Source: Ruminococcus hominis (GTDB lineage: Bacteria; Bacillota; Clostridia; Lachnospirales; Lachnospiraceae). Taken from it: a stretch of DNA of 64,000 nucleotides. The stretch covers positions 2,294,001 to 2,358,000 of the forward strand of contig NZ_JACOPE010000001.1 in NCBI RefSeq assembly GCF_014287355.1, given 5' to 3'. The position numbers and the translations under genes are program-made. Positions 54,389 to 63,626 of the stretch are shown piece by piece; position 1 is the stretch's first letter; every line of letters begins with the position of its first letter. The notes under the pieces were generated by a model. That model ran no database searches. It was not told where the DNA came from and worked only from the letters and a program-made list of their open reading frames with translations.

Positions 54389-55324
54389 TTATTCCTGATG
54401 AAATACTTCTCCAGGCTCAATTGTATAACCTCTTAAAAATGCTCCCGCATCCATTCTCTTTTTCCCTGGAATCTGTAATTCAAGTACTTTTAAAAGTCCG
54501 TTTCCTGTCTGCACATAAAAACCATCTTTTTCAACCTTTACAACGGTTCCTGCCTGCTCGTTACTATTTTCATCTGTCACAGAAGCCTTCCAGATTTTCA
54601 CCACTTTCTTATTCCAGTAAGTGTATGCACTTGGCCATGAATTCAAACCGCGAACAAGTCTTTCAATTTCTACTGCTGACTTCGTCCAGTCAATGTTTCC
54701 CAATTTTTTATCAAGCATTTTTGCATAAGCGGTCGGACTTTCTCCCTGTTTTTCCGGAACAATGCTTCCTTCCTGCAGCTTTGCCAATGTCTCTACACAA
54801 AGTGCCGCTCCTGCCTTGGCTAACTTATCGTGCAGACTCTCACCTGTTTCTTCTGCTGTAATCGGCACCTCTGTCTTCAACAGCATATCACCAGTATCCA
54901 GTCCCTCATCCATCTGCATCGTTGTCACACCTGTTACAGCTTCTCCATCAATAATAGACCACTGAATCGGTGCTGCTCCACGATACTTTGGAAGCAGAGA
55001 TGCATGTACATTCACACATCCATATGGCACCATCTCTAAAATCTCTTTCGGAATGATCTGCCCAAATGCAATCACTACCATAATATCTGCATTATACTGT
55101 CTTAATTTTTCCACACACTCAGCTTCACGTATTCTACGTGGCTGATATACTTCGATTCCATGTTTCAATGCAGCTTCTTTTACCGGTGTATACTGCATTT
55201 CTTTTCCTCTTCCTTTTGGCTTATCCGGCTGTGTCACAACAAGACATACTTCATGTCCTGCTTCTACCAGTGCTTCCAATGTTCCAACAGAAAAGTCCGG
55301 TGTTCCCATAAATATTATTCTCAT
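54389..55324 (-). CDS. fmt: Methionyl-tRNA formyltransferase
   Basis: Formylates initiator Met-tRNA using 10-formyl-tetrahydrofolate. 311 residues. It starts IIFMGTPDFSVGTLE, with the formyl-folate/catalytic motif NVHASLLPKYRGAAPIQW (Asn and His), then GVTTMQMDEGLDTGDML, and an OB-like tRNA-binding C-terminal domain. The ATG lies 4 bp after the def stop with GAGGAGGAATAGACTC ahead, so def and fmt act as a pair at both ends of the formyl cycle. Confidence 0.97.
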   Translation of the reverse strand: MRIIFMGTPDFSVGTLEALVEAGHEVCLVVTQPDKPKGRGKEMQYTPVKEAALKHGIEVYQPRRIREAECVEKLRQYNADIMVVIAFGQIIPKEILEMVPYGCVNVHASLLPKYRGAAPIQWSIIDGEAVTGVTTMQMDEGLDTGDMLLKTEVPITAEETGESLHDKLAKAGAALCVETLAKLQEGSIVPEKQGESPTAYAKMLDKKLGNIDWTKSAVEIERLVRGLNSWPSAYTYWNKKVVKIWKASVTDENSNEQAGTVVKVEKDGFYVQTGNGLLKVLELQIPGKKRMDAGAFLRGYTIEPGEVFHQE

Positions 55325-55328
55325 GAGT

Positions 55329-55820
55329 CTATTCCTCCTCGTTCAAATAATCTTCCTCAGTATATTTATTGTCATGGATTCCATCTTCTGCCAGTTCCAT
55401 ATACATCTTTCCTTCCAGATGGTCAATCTCATGACAGAATGCTCTGGCAAGGAGTCCCTCTCCTTCCATCTCTACAGTATCCATGTGCTCATCTTGAAAA
55501 CGAACCTTCACATGGTTTGGCCTTGTCACAATACCATATTTTCCCGGAAGGCTTAAGCATCCCTCTTCTCCGGTCTGCTCCCCTGATGTCTCAAGAATTT
55601 CAGGATTAATCATAATGATTGGTCCTTCTCCGATATCAATTACTACGATTCTTTTCAAAATTCCAACCTGTGGTGCAGCAAGTCCAACTCCCATCTCTTC
55701 GTACATTGTATCTAACATATCAAATATTAATGTCTCTGTACGCGGAGTTATCATTTTTACCTCTTTACATTTCTTTGTTAAAATATCGTCTCCAACTACA
55801 CGAATTTCTCTGATTGCCAT
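55329..55820 (-). CDS. def: Peptide deformylase
   Basis: Removes the N-formyl group from new proteins. 163 residues with the three signature motifs GVGLAAPQVG, EEGCLSLPG and HEIDHLEG (HExxH metal site). The extended acidic C-terminus (DGIHDNKYTEEDYLNEEE) is common in clostridial type 1 enzymes. AGGAGG precedes the ATG. It sits between priA and fmt. Confidence 0.97.
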   Translation of the reverse strand: MAIREIRVVGDDILTKKCKEVKMITPRTETLIFDMLDTMYEEMGVGLAAPQVGILKRIVVIDIGEGPIIMINPEILETSGEQTGEEGCLSLPGKYGIVTRPNHVKVRFQDEHMDTVEMEGEGLLARAFCHEIDHLEGKMYMELAEDGIHDNKYTEEDYLNEEE

Positions 55821-55867
55821 AATATCCTCCTATTAATTCTTTTATTTATGTACGCTCTAAATATTTC

Positions 55868-58096
55868 TTATGAAATATGCATCGGATTGAAATCAAACTG
55901 GATTCGCATCGGATTGAATCCAGGATTCACTTCAATATATTGTTCCAATTTATTTTTCATCTTTATCAATGTATCATATTTTTCCGTTTTGAGATAGAGC
56001 ACTTTACGATATACATCATTGATTTTTCCAATTCCCGGACTGGCCGGTCCTATAATCGCTACTTCTTCTGCACCTCTTATCCGAACTGCAAATTCTTTCA
56101 GATATTTACAGCCGGTTTCCAAAAGTGCTTCTTTTTCACAGCTTACGAGAATTGCGAGTAAGTTATCCACAGGCGGATACCCCATAAGTTCACGATAGTG
56201 GATTTCTTCCTCGTAAAATGCCTCATAATCCTGTGCTGCCGCTGTAACAATTGCGTAATGCTTTGGACTGTATGTCTGAATAAGAGCTTCTCCTTTTTTT
56301 GCTCCACGTCCGGCTCGTCCCGCTGCCTGAGTCAGAAGCTGAAATGTCCGCTCTCCTGCACGATAATCATTTGAATACAATGACATATCTGCTGCCAGGA
56401 TTCCAACCAGCGTTACATTTGGAAAATCATGCCCTTTTACAATCATTTGCGTTCCAACTAAAATATCTGCCTCTTCATTTGCAAATGCCGCCAGAATTTT
56501 CTCATGTCCGTCCTTTGACCGGGTCGTATCCAGATCCATACGCAGCACCCTGGCCTCTGGGAAATGTTTCTTCACCACTTCTTCTATCTGCTGTGTTCCG
56601 GCTTTAAATTCTCCAATGTGTCTGGAACCACATTCCGGACATATCTGTACTCTTTCTTGTTCATACCCACAATAATGACAAACCATTTTCCCATTGCGGT
56701 GATACGATAATGATACATCACAATGTGGACATTTTACAACAAATCCACATTCCCTGCAGGAAATAAATCCGGCATAACCACGTCGATTCAAAAAGAGCAT
56801 AATCTGTTCTTTTTTTTGCAGCCTGTCTGCAATCATCTGCTGTAATTTTCTGCTCAAGATTGAACGATTGCCTTCCCGCAATTCCTCTCTCAAATCTACT
56901 ACATGAACTTTAGCCATCTCCTGATTGCCGGAACGATTATGAAGCTCCAATAATTTATATTCTCCATGCTTTGCACGGTACATTGCCTCCACAGACGGAG
57001 TTGCAGATCCTAATATGACACTTGCCTGTTCCAGTTTTGCTCTGGCGATTGCAGTCTCCCTTGTATGATATCGTGGAATCTGTTCACTTTTGTATGTATT
57101 CTCATGTTCTTCATCAATTACTATCAATCCAAGATTAGGAAATGGCGTAAACAATGCGGAACGCGGACCTATCATCACATCAATCTCTCCTGCCTTCGCC
57201 CGCATCATTTGGTCATATCGCTCACCTGCGGACAATCTTGAATTCATGATAGATACCCTGTCACCAAATCTTCGATAGAACCTCATCACAGTCTGAAATG
57301 TCAATGCAATTTCAGGGATCAGAACAATTGCCTGCCGCCCTTTGGCTGCCACTCTTGCAATCATTTCCATATACACCTCTGTCTTACCGCTTCCGGTAAC
57401 ACCATGAATCAGATATGTTCCATATTGTTGTCTCTGATAGTCTCCCCAAAAACACTCTATCGCATTCTTCTGCTCAACTGTATAGCAAATGTCCTTCTCT
57501 TGTTGTTTTCGATTCTGTATCGGATTTCGGTATACCTGTTCTGACTCTATTGAAAGCACACCTTGTTCTTCCAAAGCTCGAACAACATTCAGTGTAATAT
57601 TTAACTTTTTATTAATAAGCTCATAATCTAAAACTGGTTCATCGAGAAGTGCTGCAAGAAGTCTCGCTCTCGCTTTCTGATTCTTATGTAAATAAAAATC
57701 CAGCTTTGTTTTCCCTTCTTCTTCATTTAATAAAAGACGAACCTTTTTCTTAACCTTTGCCTGCTCTTTCTGTTTTATCGGAAGTACGGTTTTGAGTGCC
57801 TGAATCATAGTTCCACCGTAATTCTCCTTCATCCAGGCTGCCAATGCGACCAGCTTTCCTTCAATTGCCATGCCTTTTCTTGAAATCTCGGCAATTTCCT
57901 TAACCTTTGACAAATCATAATCGCAGTTTTCCGTAAAATCCACCACATAACCTTTTGTCATACGATTTCCTTTTCCAAATGGCACCAAAACTTCCATACC
58001 GATAGAAAGTTCCCCTTCCATATGGGAGGGGACTCTATATTGAAAAATCTTATCTAACTTTTCGTGTGTGATATCTACAATAATATTTGCAAACAC
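55868..58096 (-). CDS. priA: Primosomal replication restart helicase PriA
   Basis: 3'-5' superfamily 2 helicase that reloads the replisome at stalled forks. 742 residues. It has an N-terminal DNA-binding domain, Walker A HGVTGSGKTEVYM, a DEEH box, helicase motifs through GTQMIVKGHDFPNV and QAAGRAGRG, and the zinc-binding insertion with eight cysteines (CRECGFVVKCPHC ... CHYCGYEQ ... CPECGS). The start codon is GTG at 58094-58096 with AGGAG before it, 9 bp after the murE stop. Confidence 0.97.
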   Translation of the reverse strand: MFANIIVDITHEKLDKIFQYRVPSHMEGELSIGMEVLVPFGKGNRMTKGYVVDFTENCDYDLSKVKEIAEISRKGMAIEGKLVALAAWMKENYGGTMIQALKTVLPIKQKEQAKVKKKVRLLLNEEEGKTKLDFYLHKNQKARARLLAALLDEPVLDYELINKKLNITLNVVRALEEQGVLSIESEQVYRNPIQNRKQQEKDICYTVEQKNAIECFWGDYQRQQYGTYLIHGVTGSGKTEVYMEMIARVAAKGRQAIVLIPEIALTFQTVMRFYRRFGDRVSIMNSRLSAGERYDQMMRAKAGEIDVMIGPRSALFTPFPNLGLIVIDEEHENTYKSEQIPRYHTRETAIARAKLEQASVILGSATPSVEAMYRAKHGEYKLLELHNRSGNQEMAKVHVVDLREELREGNRSILSRKLQQMIADRLQKKEQIMLFLNRRGYAGFISCRECGFVVKCPHCDVSLSYHRNGKMVCHYCGYEQERVQICPECGSRHIGEFKAGTQQIEEVVKKHFPEARVLRMDLDTTRSKDGHEKILAAFANEEADILVGTQMIVKGHDFPNVTLVGILAADMSLYSNDYRAGERTFQLLTQAAGRAGRGAKKGEALIQTYSPKHYAIVTAAAQDYEAFYEEEIHYRELMGYPPVDNLLAILVSCEKEALLETGCKYLKEFAVRIRGAEEVAIIGPASPGIGKINDVYRKVLYLKTEKYDTLIKMKNKLEQYIEVNPGFNPMRIQFDFNPMHIS

Positions 58097-58105
58097 AAGT
58101 TTCTC

Positions 58106-59572
58106 CTATTTTGCTTTCAATTCTTCTAAGACTTCCTGGATCAGCACCCGCTCATCCATCGGATGTTTTACACCTTTGATGTCCTGATAATCTTCATGCC
58201 CTTTACCGGCAAGAACAATGACATCTCCAGTCTGTCCATGTTCAATCGCATACTTGATAGCTTCTTTTCTGTCACAGATTTCTACATATTTTCCATCTGT
58301 TTTCTGAATTCCTGTCTTAATATCATCAATAATCGCCTGTGGTTCTTCAAATCTTGGATTATCCGATGTAATGATAGTCAAATCTGCCAGACGACCTGAG
58401 ACTTCTCCCATCTCATAACGTCTGTCTTTGGAACGGTTTCCTCCACAGCCAAATAAACATACCAGACGCTTTGGATTGTATTCTTTCAATGTAGTCAAAA
58501 GACTTTCCAGACTCATTGCATTGTGTGCATAATCAATCATGAGTGTAAAGTCATCTGATACTTTTATCATCTCGATTCTTCCCTTTACCTTCGCAACCTT
58601 AAGTGCCTTTTTAATTGCATCTATCGGCACACCGAAGTGTCTGCATACAGCAATCGCCGTAAGTGAATTATAGACACTGAATGTTCCTGGAATATCGATT
58701 TCCACATCGAAATTCATCAGTCCCTCCACCTTGTATGCCACTCCAAGATATCCCGGTCTGGATACCAGATGCGTATCTGTTGCCCGCAAATCTGCTTTTT
58801 CAGAAAAACCGAATGTCTCTGTCTTGCAAGTTGCGCCTGCAAATACATCCTCGAAATATTTGTCATCTACATTGGCAATTCCAATCTCACATTGCTTGAA
58901 CAAAAGACCTTTGCAACGTTTGTAATCATCAAAATCCTTATGTTCATTTGGTCCAATATGATCTTTTCCCAGATTTGTAAAAATACCAATTGTAAATGGG
59001 ATTCCTGCTGTACGATGAAGCATCAATCCCTGAGATGAAACCTCCATTACAACACAATCACAACCAGCTTCTACCATCTCTGCAAAATATTTGTGAATCG
59101 TATAAGATTCCGGTGTTGTATTTGCTGCCGGAATATGTTTGTCACCAATGATTGCCTCAATTGTACCAATCAGTCCGACTTTGTGACCAACTGCATCCAA
59201 GATAGATTTAATCATATAAGTTGTTGTCGTCTTACCCTTTGTTCCTGTAATACCGATTACTTTCAACTTATCTGCCGGATATCCAAAATACGCAGCTGAC
59301 ATCAAAGCTAAAGCATAACGTGTATCCGGAACACGGATTACTGTCATATCTTTCGGTGCATCCACCTCATCTTCTACAATAACAGCTGATGCCCCTTTTT
59401 CTGCAACCTGCTGCACAAACTCATGTCCATCTACAACCGCACCTTTGATGCATACAAATGCGCTTCCATTTTCCACTTTTCTGGAATCATTGATTAATGT
59501 AGAAATCTCAATCTGGTCACTACCCTGTACTACTTCATATTCTAAACGTTCTAATAACTTACTTAATTGCAT
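58106..59572 (-). CDS. murE: UDP-MurNAc-L-Ala-D-Glu:meso-diaminopimelate ligase
   Basis: Adds the third amino acid to the peptidoglycan stem peptide. 488 residues. The ATP loop is GITGTKGKTTTTYMI, the UDP-MurNAc site lies around NTTPESY, and the C-terminal DNPRFEEP carries the DNPR motif that marks meso-DAP rather than lysine specificity. GGAGGTAAAAATT sets the start at 59572; a longer frame from 59638 has no ribosome site. It heads the run of genes that ends near 45 kb. Confidence 0.95.
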   Translation of the reverse strand: MQLSKLLERLEYEVVQGSDQIEISTLINDSRKVENGSAFVCIKGAVVDGHEFVQQVAEKGASAVIVEDEVDAPKDMTVIRVPDTRYALALMSAAYFGYPADKLKVIGITGTKGKTTTTYMIKSILDAVGHKVGLIGTIEAIIGDKHIPAANTTPESYTIHKYFAEMVEAGCDCVVMEVSSQGLMLHRTAGIPFTIGIFTNLGKDHIGPNEHKDFDDYKRCKGLLFKQCEIGIANVDDKYFEDVFAGATCKTETFGFSEKADLRATDTHLVSRPGYLGVAYKVEGLMNFDVEIDIPGTFSVYNSLTAIAVCRHFGVPIDAIKKALKVAKVKGRIEMIKVSDDFTLMIDYAHNAMSLESLLTTLKEYNPKRLVCLFGCGGNRSKDRRYEMGEVSGRLADLTIITSDNPRFEEPQAIIDDIKTGIQKTDGKYVEICDRKEAIKYAIEHGQTGDVIVLAGKGHEDYQDIKGVKHPMDERVLIQEVLEELKAK

Positions 59573-59635
59573 AATTTTTACCTCCTTGTATCGGAAATCG
59601 TTGTAATATAGAATATCATAAATCGAGGGTAAATG

Positions 59636-59675
59636 CAAAAAAAGAAGAGTCGGATTCTTGCGAAATCCAACTCTT
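59636..59675 (-). terminator. Terminator of the dehydrogenase gene
   Basis: Arms 59645-59656 and 59664-59675 pair at 11 of 12 positions. On the minus strand a T-rich tract follows. It separates the sugar unit from murE. Confidence 0.78.
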
Positions 59676-59688
59676 ACTCAAAGATTTA

Positions 59689-60969
59689 TTATTCTGGTTT
59701 GTATTCGTCAAAATCGTATTTGATTGTTCCAAATGGTGTCTCCTGCTCACGAAGTGCAATAGACTTAGAAAGAGCTTTGATCTCATCTGCTGTTACGCTG
59801 CGTCCAAGTTCACTTGAAAGCACTACACCTTCTGACAAGAATGCTGTCTGCATTGCAATATATGGAGAGTCAATTCTTGTAGTATCATCCAGATCTCCTC
59901 TGAGGTATGAATACCACTGTAACTGGTTATCATTGTACATTTCCATTTCAGGGTGAAGCATAAGTTCCTGCTGTCCTGTGATATCACCGATTGCACAATC
60001 CAATTTATTCTCGAAGAGAACGCCATCTTTATCAACACCGAACCACTCAAGTCTTGGTTTCTGAAGCATTCCGCCTCCCATGATCTGTCCACCTTCTGGA
60101 ACTGCAAGAGGACCACCTGTTGTATCTACGTCGATGAATTTCAATCCACCTTCAGAACCTGCAACAAAGCTTGTTCCGATTTCATCCATGTGAATTGCCC
60201 AGTCTTCATAGATATCCATTGAAAGACCGCCTTTGAATCTTGCGATTCCAACACCAAGGTCTTCTACTGGAGCGATACGATTTGTAATCTTGTCGATTCT
60301 TTCATCTGTCCAGTAATCACAAGACTGTACTCCGTATACACTCTCAAGTTCAGGCATTCCTAATACGTAAAGCATCTGTGCCAAGTGATAAATTCCAAGA
60401 TCGAAAAGTGGTCCATGTACACCAACCTTAGGATTGATAAAGTCTTTGCTGAAGAAAGGCATATCATATCCAGGACGTCCCTGACGTCTGTGTCCAACAC
60501 TTCTTGCATGGTAAACTTTACCAAGTTTTCCTTCTTCGATCATTTTCTTAGCGATACGAGTCTGTGGGTTGTAGATAGAACTGATCTGAATAGCCAGTTT
60601 CTTTCCATATTTTTTCTGTGCATCATAGAGAATCTTAGCGTCTGCATAGCTTGCTGACATTGGTTTCTCTGAATAGCAGTCAAATCCTGCTGCCATAACT
60701 GCTGTTGCAACTGATGTATGAAGGTTGTTATGTACACAAACTTCTACTTCGTCAATGTCATCTCTCTTGAGCATCTCACGGAAATCCTGGTACAAATTTT
60801 CCTCTGGAATACCATACTGTTTTCCGAATGCTTCCAATTTGTCTTTGTCGATTTCTGCTGCAGCTACAACAGTAAGTGCCTGTCCCTGTTTTTTCAGGTT
60901 ATTGATAACTGTCATATGTCTGTGAGAAATCATACCTGTTCCGATAATTGCAATTCTAATCTCTTTCAT
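59689..60969 (-). CDS. Gfo/Idh/MocA family oxidoreductase
   Basis: A 426-residue NAD(P)-dependent sugar or polyol dehydrogenase. The N-terminal Rossmann motif IAIIGTGMISHRHM is followed by the family EKP-type loop (YSEKPMSASYADA, catalytic Lys) and HxxxxH-like residues in the C-terminal domain (FDLGIYHLAQML). The substrate is not evident; inositol-like and keto-sugar compounds are usual. GAAGGAGAACTATAATA precedes the ATG. It lies 45 bp downstream of the TIM-barrel isomerase and is surely cotranscribed with it. Confidence 0.92.
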   Translation of the reverse strand: MKEIRIAIIGTGMISHRHMTVINNLKKQGQALTVVAAAEIDKDKLEAFGKQYGIPEENLYQDFREMLKRDDIDEVEVCVHNNLHTSVATAVMAAGFDCYSEKPMSASYADAKILYDAQKKYGKKLAIQISSIYNPQTRIAKKMIEEGKLGKVYHARSVGHRRQGRPGYDMPFFSKDFINPKVGVHGPLFDLGIYHLAQMLYVLGMPELESVYGVQSCDYWTDERIDKITNRIAPVEDLGVGIARFKGGLSMDIYEDWAIHMDEIGTSFVAGSEGGLKFIDVDTTGGPLAVPEGGQIMGGGMLQKPRLEWFGVDKDGVLFENKLDCAIGDITGQQELMLHPEMEMYNDNQLQWYSYLRGDLDDTTRIDSPYIAMQTAFLSEGVVLSSELGRSVTADEIKALSKSIALREQETPFGTIKYDFDEYKPE

Positions 60970-61014
60970 TATTATAGTTCTCCTTCTTTATTTTAATGAA
61001 ATATTGTTATTTCT

Positions 61015-61854
61015 CTACCATCCTAAGATTTTCAGATATTCACGGCTTCTTCTTGCACATTCCAATGGATCCATTTCGTAATGCTCATCCTGCTCTACGA
61101 TAACCCAGTTTGCATTTGCTTTAATAGAAGCATCTAATACCGGCTCCCAGATCATCTGTCCAAATCCTACTGGACGGAATCCGAAGTATCCTGTATCTCC
61201 TTCTTCTTCCTCTGTGTCGATACCGATCAGTTTGTACATATTTTTAACTTCACCTTTTTTGATGTAGTCTTTCAAATGTACAACTGGAATACGATCTGTA
61301 TATTTTTCTACGAATTCTGGTGCCTCTCCTGTTGCAACATCACACCAGCAAGTATCTAATTCTGACATCAGATGGTCATGAGGAATTGCTTCGAACATTG
61401 CATCATATCCCCATCTTCCGTCTGGAAGTTTTACAAATTCGAAATCATGGTTGTGATACAAGAATGTCATTCCTGCATCATGAATTTTCTTTCCTACTTC
61501 ATTTAAAAGTGGAAGGAAGCTCTCAAATCCTTCTGGATTAACCGGACGATATTCTTCTGCCATGTAAGGCATAACCAGATATTTCACACCGATTGTAGAA
61601 TAATCCTTGAGAATCTGATCTAAGTTATCCATCATCTCTGCAAATGCAACGTGTGCACTGATTGGTATAAGTCCAACCTCATCAAGAATTGCTTTTACGT
61701 TCTCTGGTTCCAGACCATACAATCCAGCAAGTTCCACACCGTCATATCCCATCTCTTTAATTTTCTGCATCACATTCTTAAAATTTTCCGGAGTGTTTTC
61801 CAGAAGATCTCTTAAACCATAAACCTGTATTCCAACTGGAAGTTTGTTAGCCAT
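61015..61854 (-). CDS. Sugar phosphate isomerase/epimerase (xylose isomerase-like TIM barrel)
   Basis: A 279-residue AP endonuclease 2/IolE-like barrel. Metal-binding residues fit the family in LYHNHDFEFVKL (His), SELDTCWCDVATG (Asp), PVVHLKDY (His) and WVIVEQDEH (Glu). Members convert keto-sugars or inosose in catabolic routes, and pairing with a Gfo/Idh/MocA dehydrogenase is typical. AGAGAGGAAATAAAA precedes the ATG, with a promoter upstream. The sugar is unknown; no transporter or regulator is next to it. Confidence 0.92.
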   Translation of the reverse strand: MANKLPVGIQVYGLRDLLENTPENFKNVMQKIKEMGYDGVELAGLYGLEPENVKAILDEVGLIPISAHVAFAEMMDNLDQILKDYSTIGVKYLVMPYMAEEYRPVNPEGFESFLPLLNEVGKKIHDAGMTFLYHNHDFEFVKLPDGRWGYDAMFEAIPHDHLMSELDTCWCDVATGEAPEFVEKYTDRIPVVHLKDYIKKGEVKNMYKLIGIDTEEEEGDTGYFGFRPVGFGQMIWEPVLDASIKANANWVIVEQDEHYEMDPLECARRSREYLKILGW

Positions 61855-61907
61855 TTTTATTTCCTCTCTTTCTTTTCACTCGGCAGTTCTTTTGAACTTC
61901 TCTTCGT

Positions 61908-61935
61908 TTTATATTTATAGTTTAGCACTTCTCAA
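61908..61935 (-). promoter_or_regulatory. Candidate promoter of the isomerase-dehydrogenase unit
   Basis: Minus-strand TTGAGA (61930-61935) and TATAAA (61908-61913), spacer 16 bp, about 55 bp upstream of the start codon. The gap from here to 62065 is AT-rich and empty. Confidence 0.55.
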
Positions 61936-62065
61936 ATCATGAAACTTCTTCGTAATTATTCAAAAAACAGTTAATTTTTTGCATTTTTATTTCTTAAATT
62001 TCAGAAAAAAAGTTTTACAGCAAAATTTCATGTACAATTTTTGTTCTTAACTCTTCTGATTACAA

Positions 62066-62112
62066 AAAAGCAAATGATCCGAACGCTTTTCGCATCCAGA
62101 CCATTTGCTTTT
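62066..62112. terminator. Terminator hairpin between permease and isomerase genes
   Basis: AAAAGCAAATG (62066-62076) and CATTTGCTTTT (62102-62112) pair perfectly over 11 bp around a 25-base loop. A/T tracts at both sides allow it to work in either direction. Confidence 0.72.
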
Positions 62113-62122
62113 ATTCTTTTCA

Positions 62123-62170
62123 AGTCGAAAAGCTACTCACCACCTGAAAGAGGCGGGAGTCTTCTCGACT
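62123..62170 (-). repeat. Hairpin similar to IS200/IS605 element ends, second copy
   Basis: The outer stem AGTCGA/TCGACT (62123-62128 with 62165-62170), then AAG/CTT, encloses ACTCACCACCT-GAAA-GAGGCGGGAGT. Its minus-strand core GACTCCCGCCT...AGGTGGTGAGTA matches the structure at 45.1 kb. It begins 15 bp after the permease stop codon. Confidence 0.5.
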
Positions 62171-62184
62171 GAGATAAAAACTTT

Positions 62185-63594
62185 TTATTCTTCTGTTTCC
62201 CCTGTATGTTTCGGCAAGAACAAGCTGAGAAGTAATGATACCACAAATACTCCTGCAACTGCATTTCCATTAAAGATATCACCTACTGCTGCCGGGAATG
62301 CAGCAAAGAAGTTTCCATCTGTCTGAGTTAAACCAACACCAACACAGAATGCAAGTGATACAATGATCATTGTTCTGTTGTTGAATTCACAATCCTTCAT
62401 CATCTTCACACCTTCATACATGATAGATCCGAACATCATAACTGTACATCCGCCAAGTACTGCCTGTGGAAGTGAGTTAAAGAATGCTCCAAGTGGTGGG
62501 AATAATGATGCTAAAATCAAAATAATTGCTCCCATTAAGATTGTAAAACGGTTAATAACGCCTGTCATTGTTACCAATCCGACATTCTGGCTGAAAGATG
62601 TAAGCGGAAGACATCCAAAGCATCCTGAAATCGCACTTGAAAATCCATCAACTGCAAGAGACCCCTGCAATTCTTCCATTTTTAAATCTCTGTCCAATGC
62701 ACCTTTTGCTATTGCTGTTGTTGCACCTGTTGTCTCCGCAGCAGATACAAGGAACACGATTGCAATTGTAAAGAATGCACCAAGATTAAATACCGGCTTG
62801 TGGCTTGTGAAGAACACAAGTCTTGGAATACTTACAAAACCAACCTCTTCAATTGTTTTTGCAATTCCTGAAAAGTCGATCATCGGAGCAATTCCTGTAA
62901 CTGTAAAAATTGCAGATAATATGTAACCTCCAACTAATCCTACCAGAACATTCAGGTTCTTATACACACCTTTTAATAAGTAACTAGATACCAGACAAAT
63001 CAGTAATGTTACAGCTCCGATAAACAAATGGTACCATGCACCAAATGTTTCTGAGCCGCTTCCACCTCCCCATGAGTTCATTCCAACAGGAAGCAAAGAC
63101 AATCCTATTGCAACTACTACGCAGGCAGATACGATTGGTGTCAGATATTTTTTCCAATACTGTGCACTGAGTCCGACCAAACCTTCAAAAATACCACCGA
63201 GGATAACTGCTCCAACCATACCTTCATATCCAAGATCAGGATTCGTACAGATCATTAACAGGCTTCCAAGGAATGTAAAACTAACTCCCATAACGATTGG
63301 CAGTTTGGAACCGATTTTCCATATCGGATATAACTGTAAACAAGTACCTATACCCGCTACAAACATTGCACACTGCAATAATCTTGTAATCTCTACCGCA
63401 GTCAGATGATCTCCTGTCCCCCTCACAAGAGCTGCACTACATACAATCAATACAGGGGCTAAGTTCGATACAAACATAGCCAATACATGCTGCAATCCAA
63501 ACGGAATTGCTTTATTAAGTGGAACTCGTCCGTTTAACTTGTAAATATTCTCTTCACTTACTGTGGTGATATTTTCCTCTTTATTAACTTTCAT
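62185..63594 (-). CDS. Nucleobase:cation symporter-2 family (xanthine/uracil) permease
   Basis: A 469-residue proton-linked purine or pyrimidine carrier with about 12-14 hydrophobic helices. Family marks include FGLQHVLAMF near the start, SAAETTGATTAIA (TM8 substrate Glu) and the NAT motif region QNVGLVTMTGVINR. Linked to a molybdenum hydroxylase 2Fe-2S subunit ending 32 bp upstream, xanthine or urate is the likely substrate. The ribosome site (AAAGGTATTTGGT) is modest. Confidence 0.93.
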   Translation of the reverse strand: MKVNKEENITTVSEENIYKLNGRVPLNKAIPFGLQHVLAMFVSNLAPVLIVCSAALVRGTGDHLTAVEITRLLQCAMFVAGIGTCLQLYPIWKIGSKLPIVMGVSFTFLGSLLMICTNPDLGYEGMVGAVILGGIFEGLVGLSAQYWKKYLTPIVSACVVVAIGLSLLPVGMNSWGGGSGSETFGAWYHLFIGAVTLLICLVSSYLLKGVYKNLNVLVGLVGGYILSAIFTVTGIAPMIDFSGIAKTIEEVGFVSIPRLVFFTSHKPVFNLGAFFTIAIVFLVSAAETTGATTAIAKGALDRDLKMEELQGSLAVDGFSSAISGCFGCLPLTSFSQNVGLVTMTGVINRFTILMGAIILILASLFPPLGAFFNSLPQAVLGGCTVMMFGSIMYEGVKMMKDCEFNNRTMIIVSLAFCVGVGLTQTDGNFFAAFPAAVGDIFNGNAVAGVFVVSLLLSLFLPKHTGETEE

Positions 63595-63626
63595 ACCAAA
63601 TACCTTTTTCTTTCATAAACTTTTTT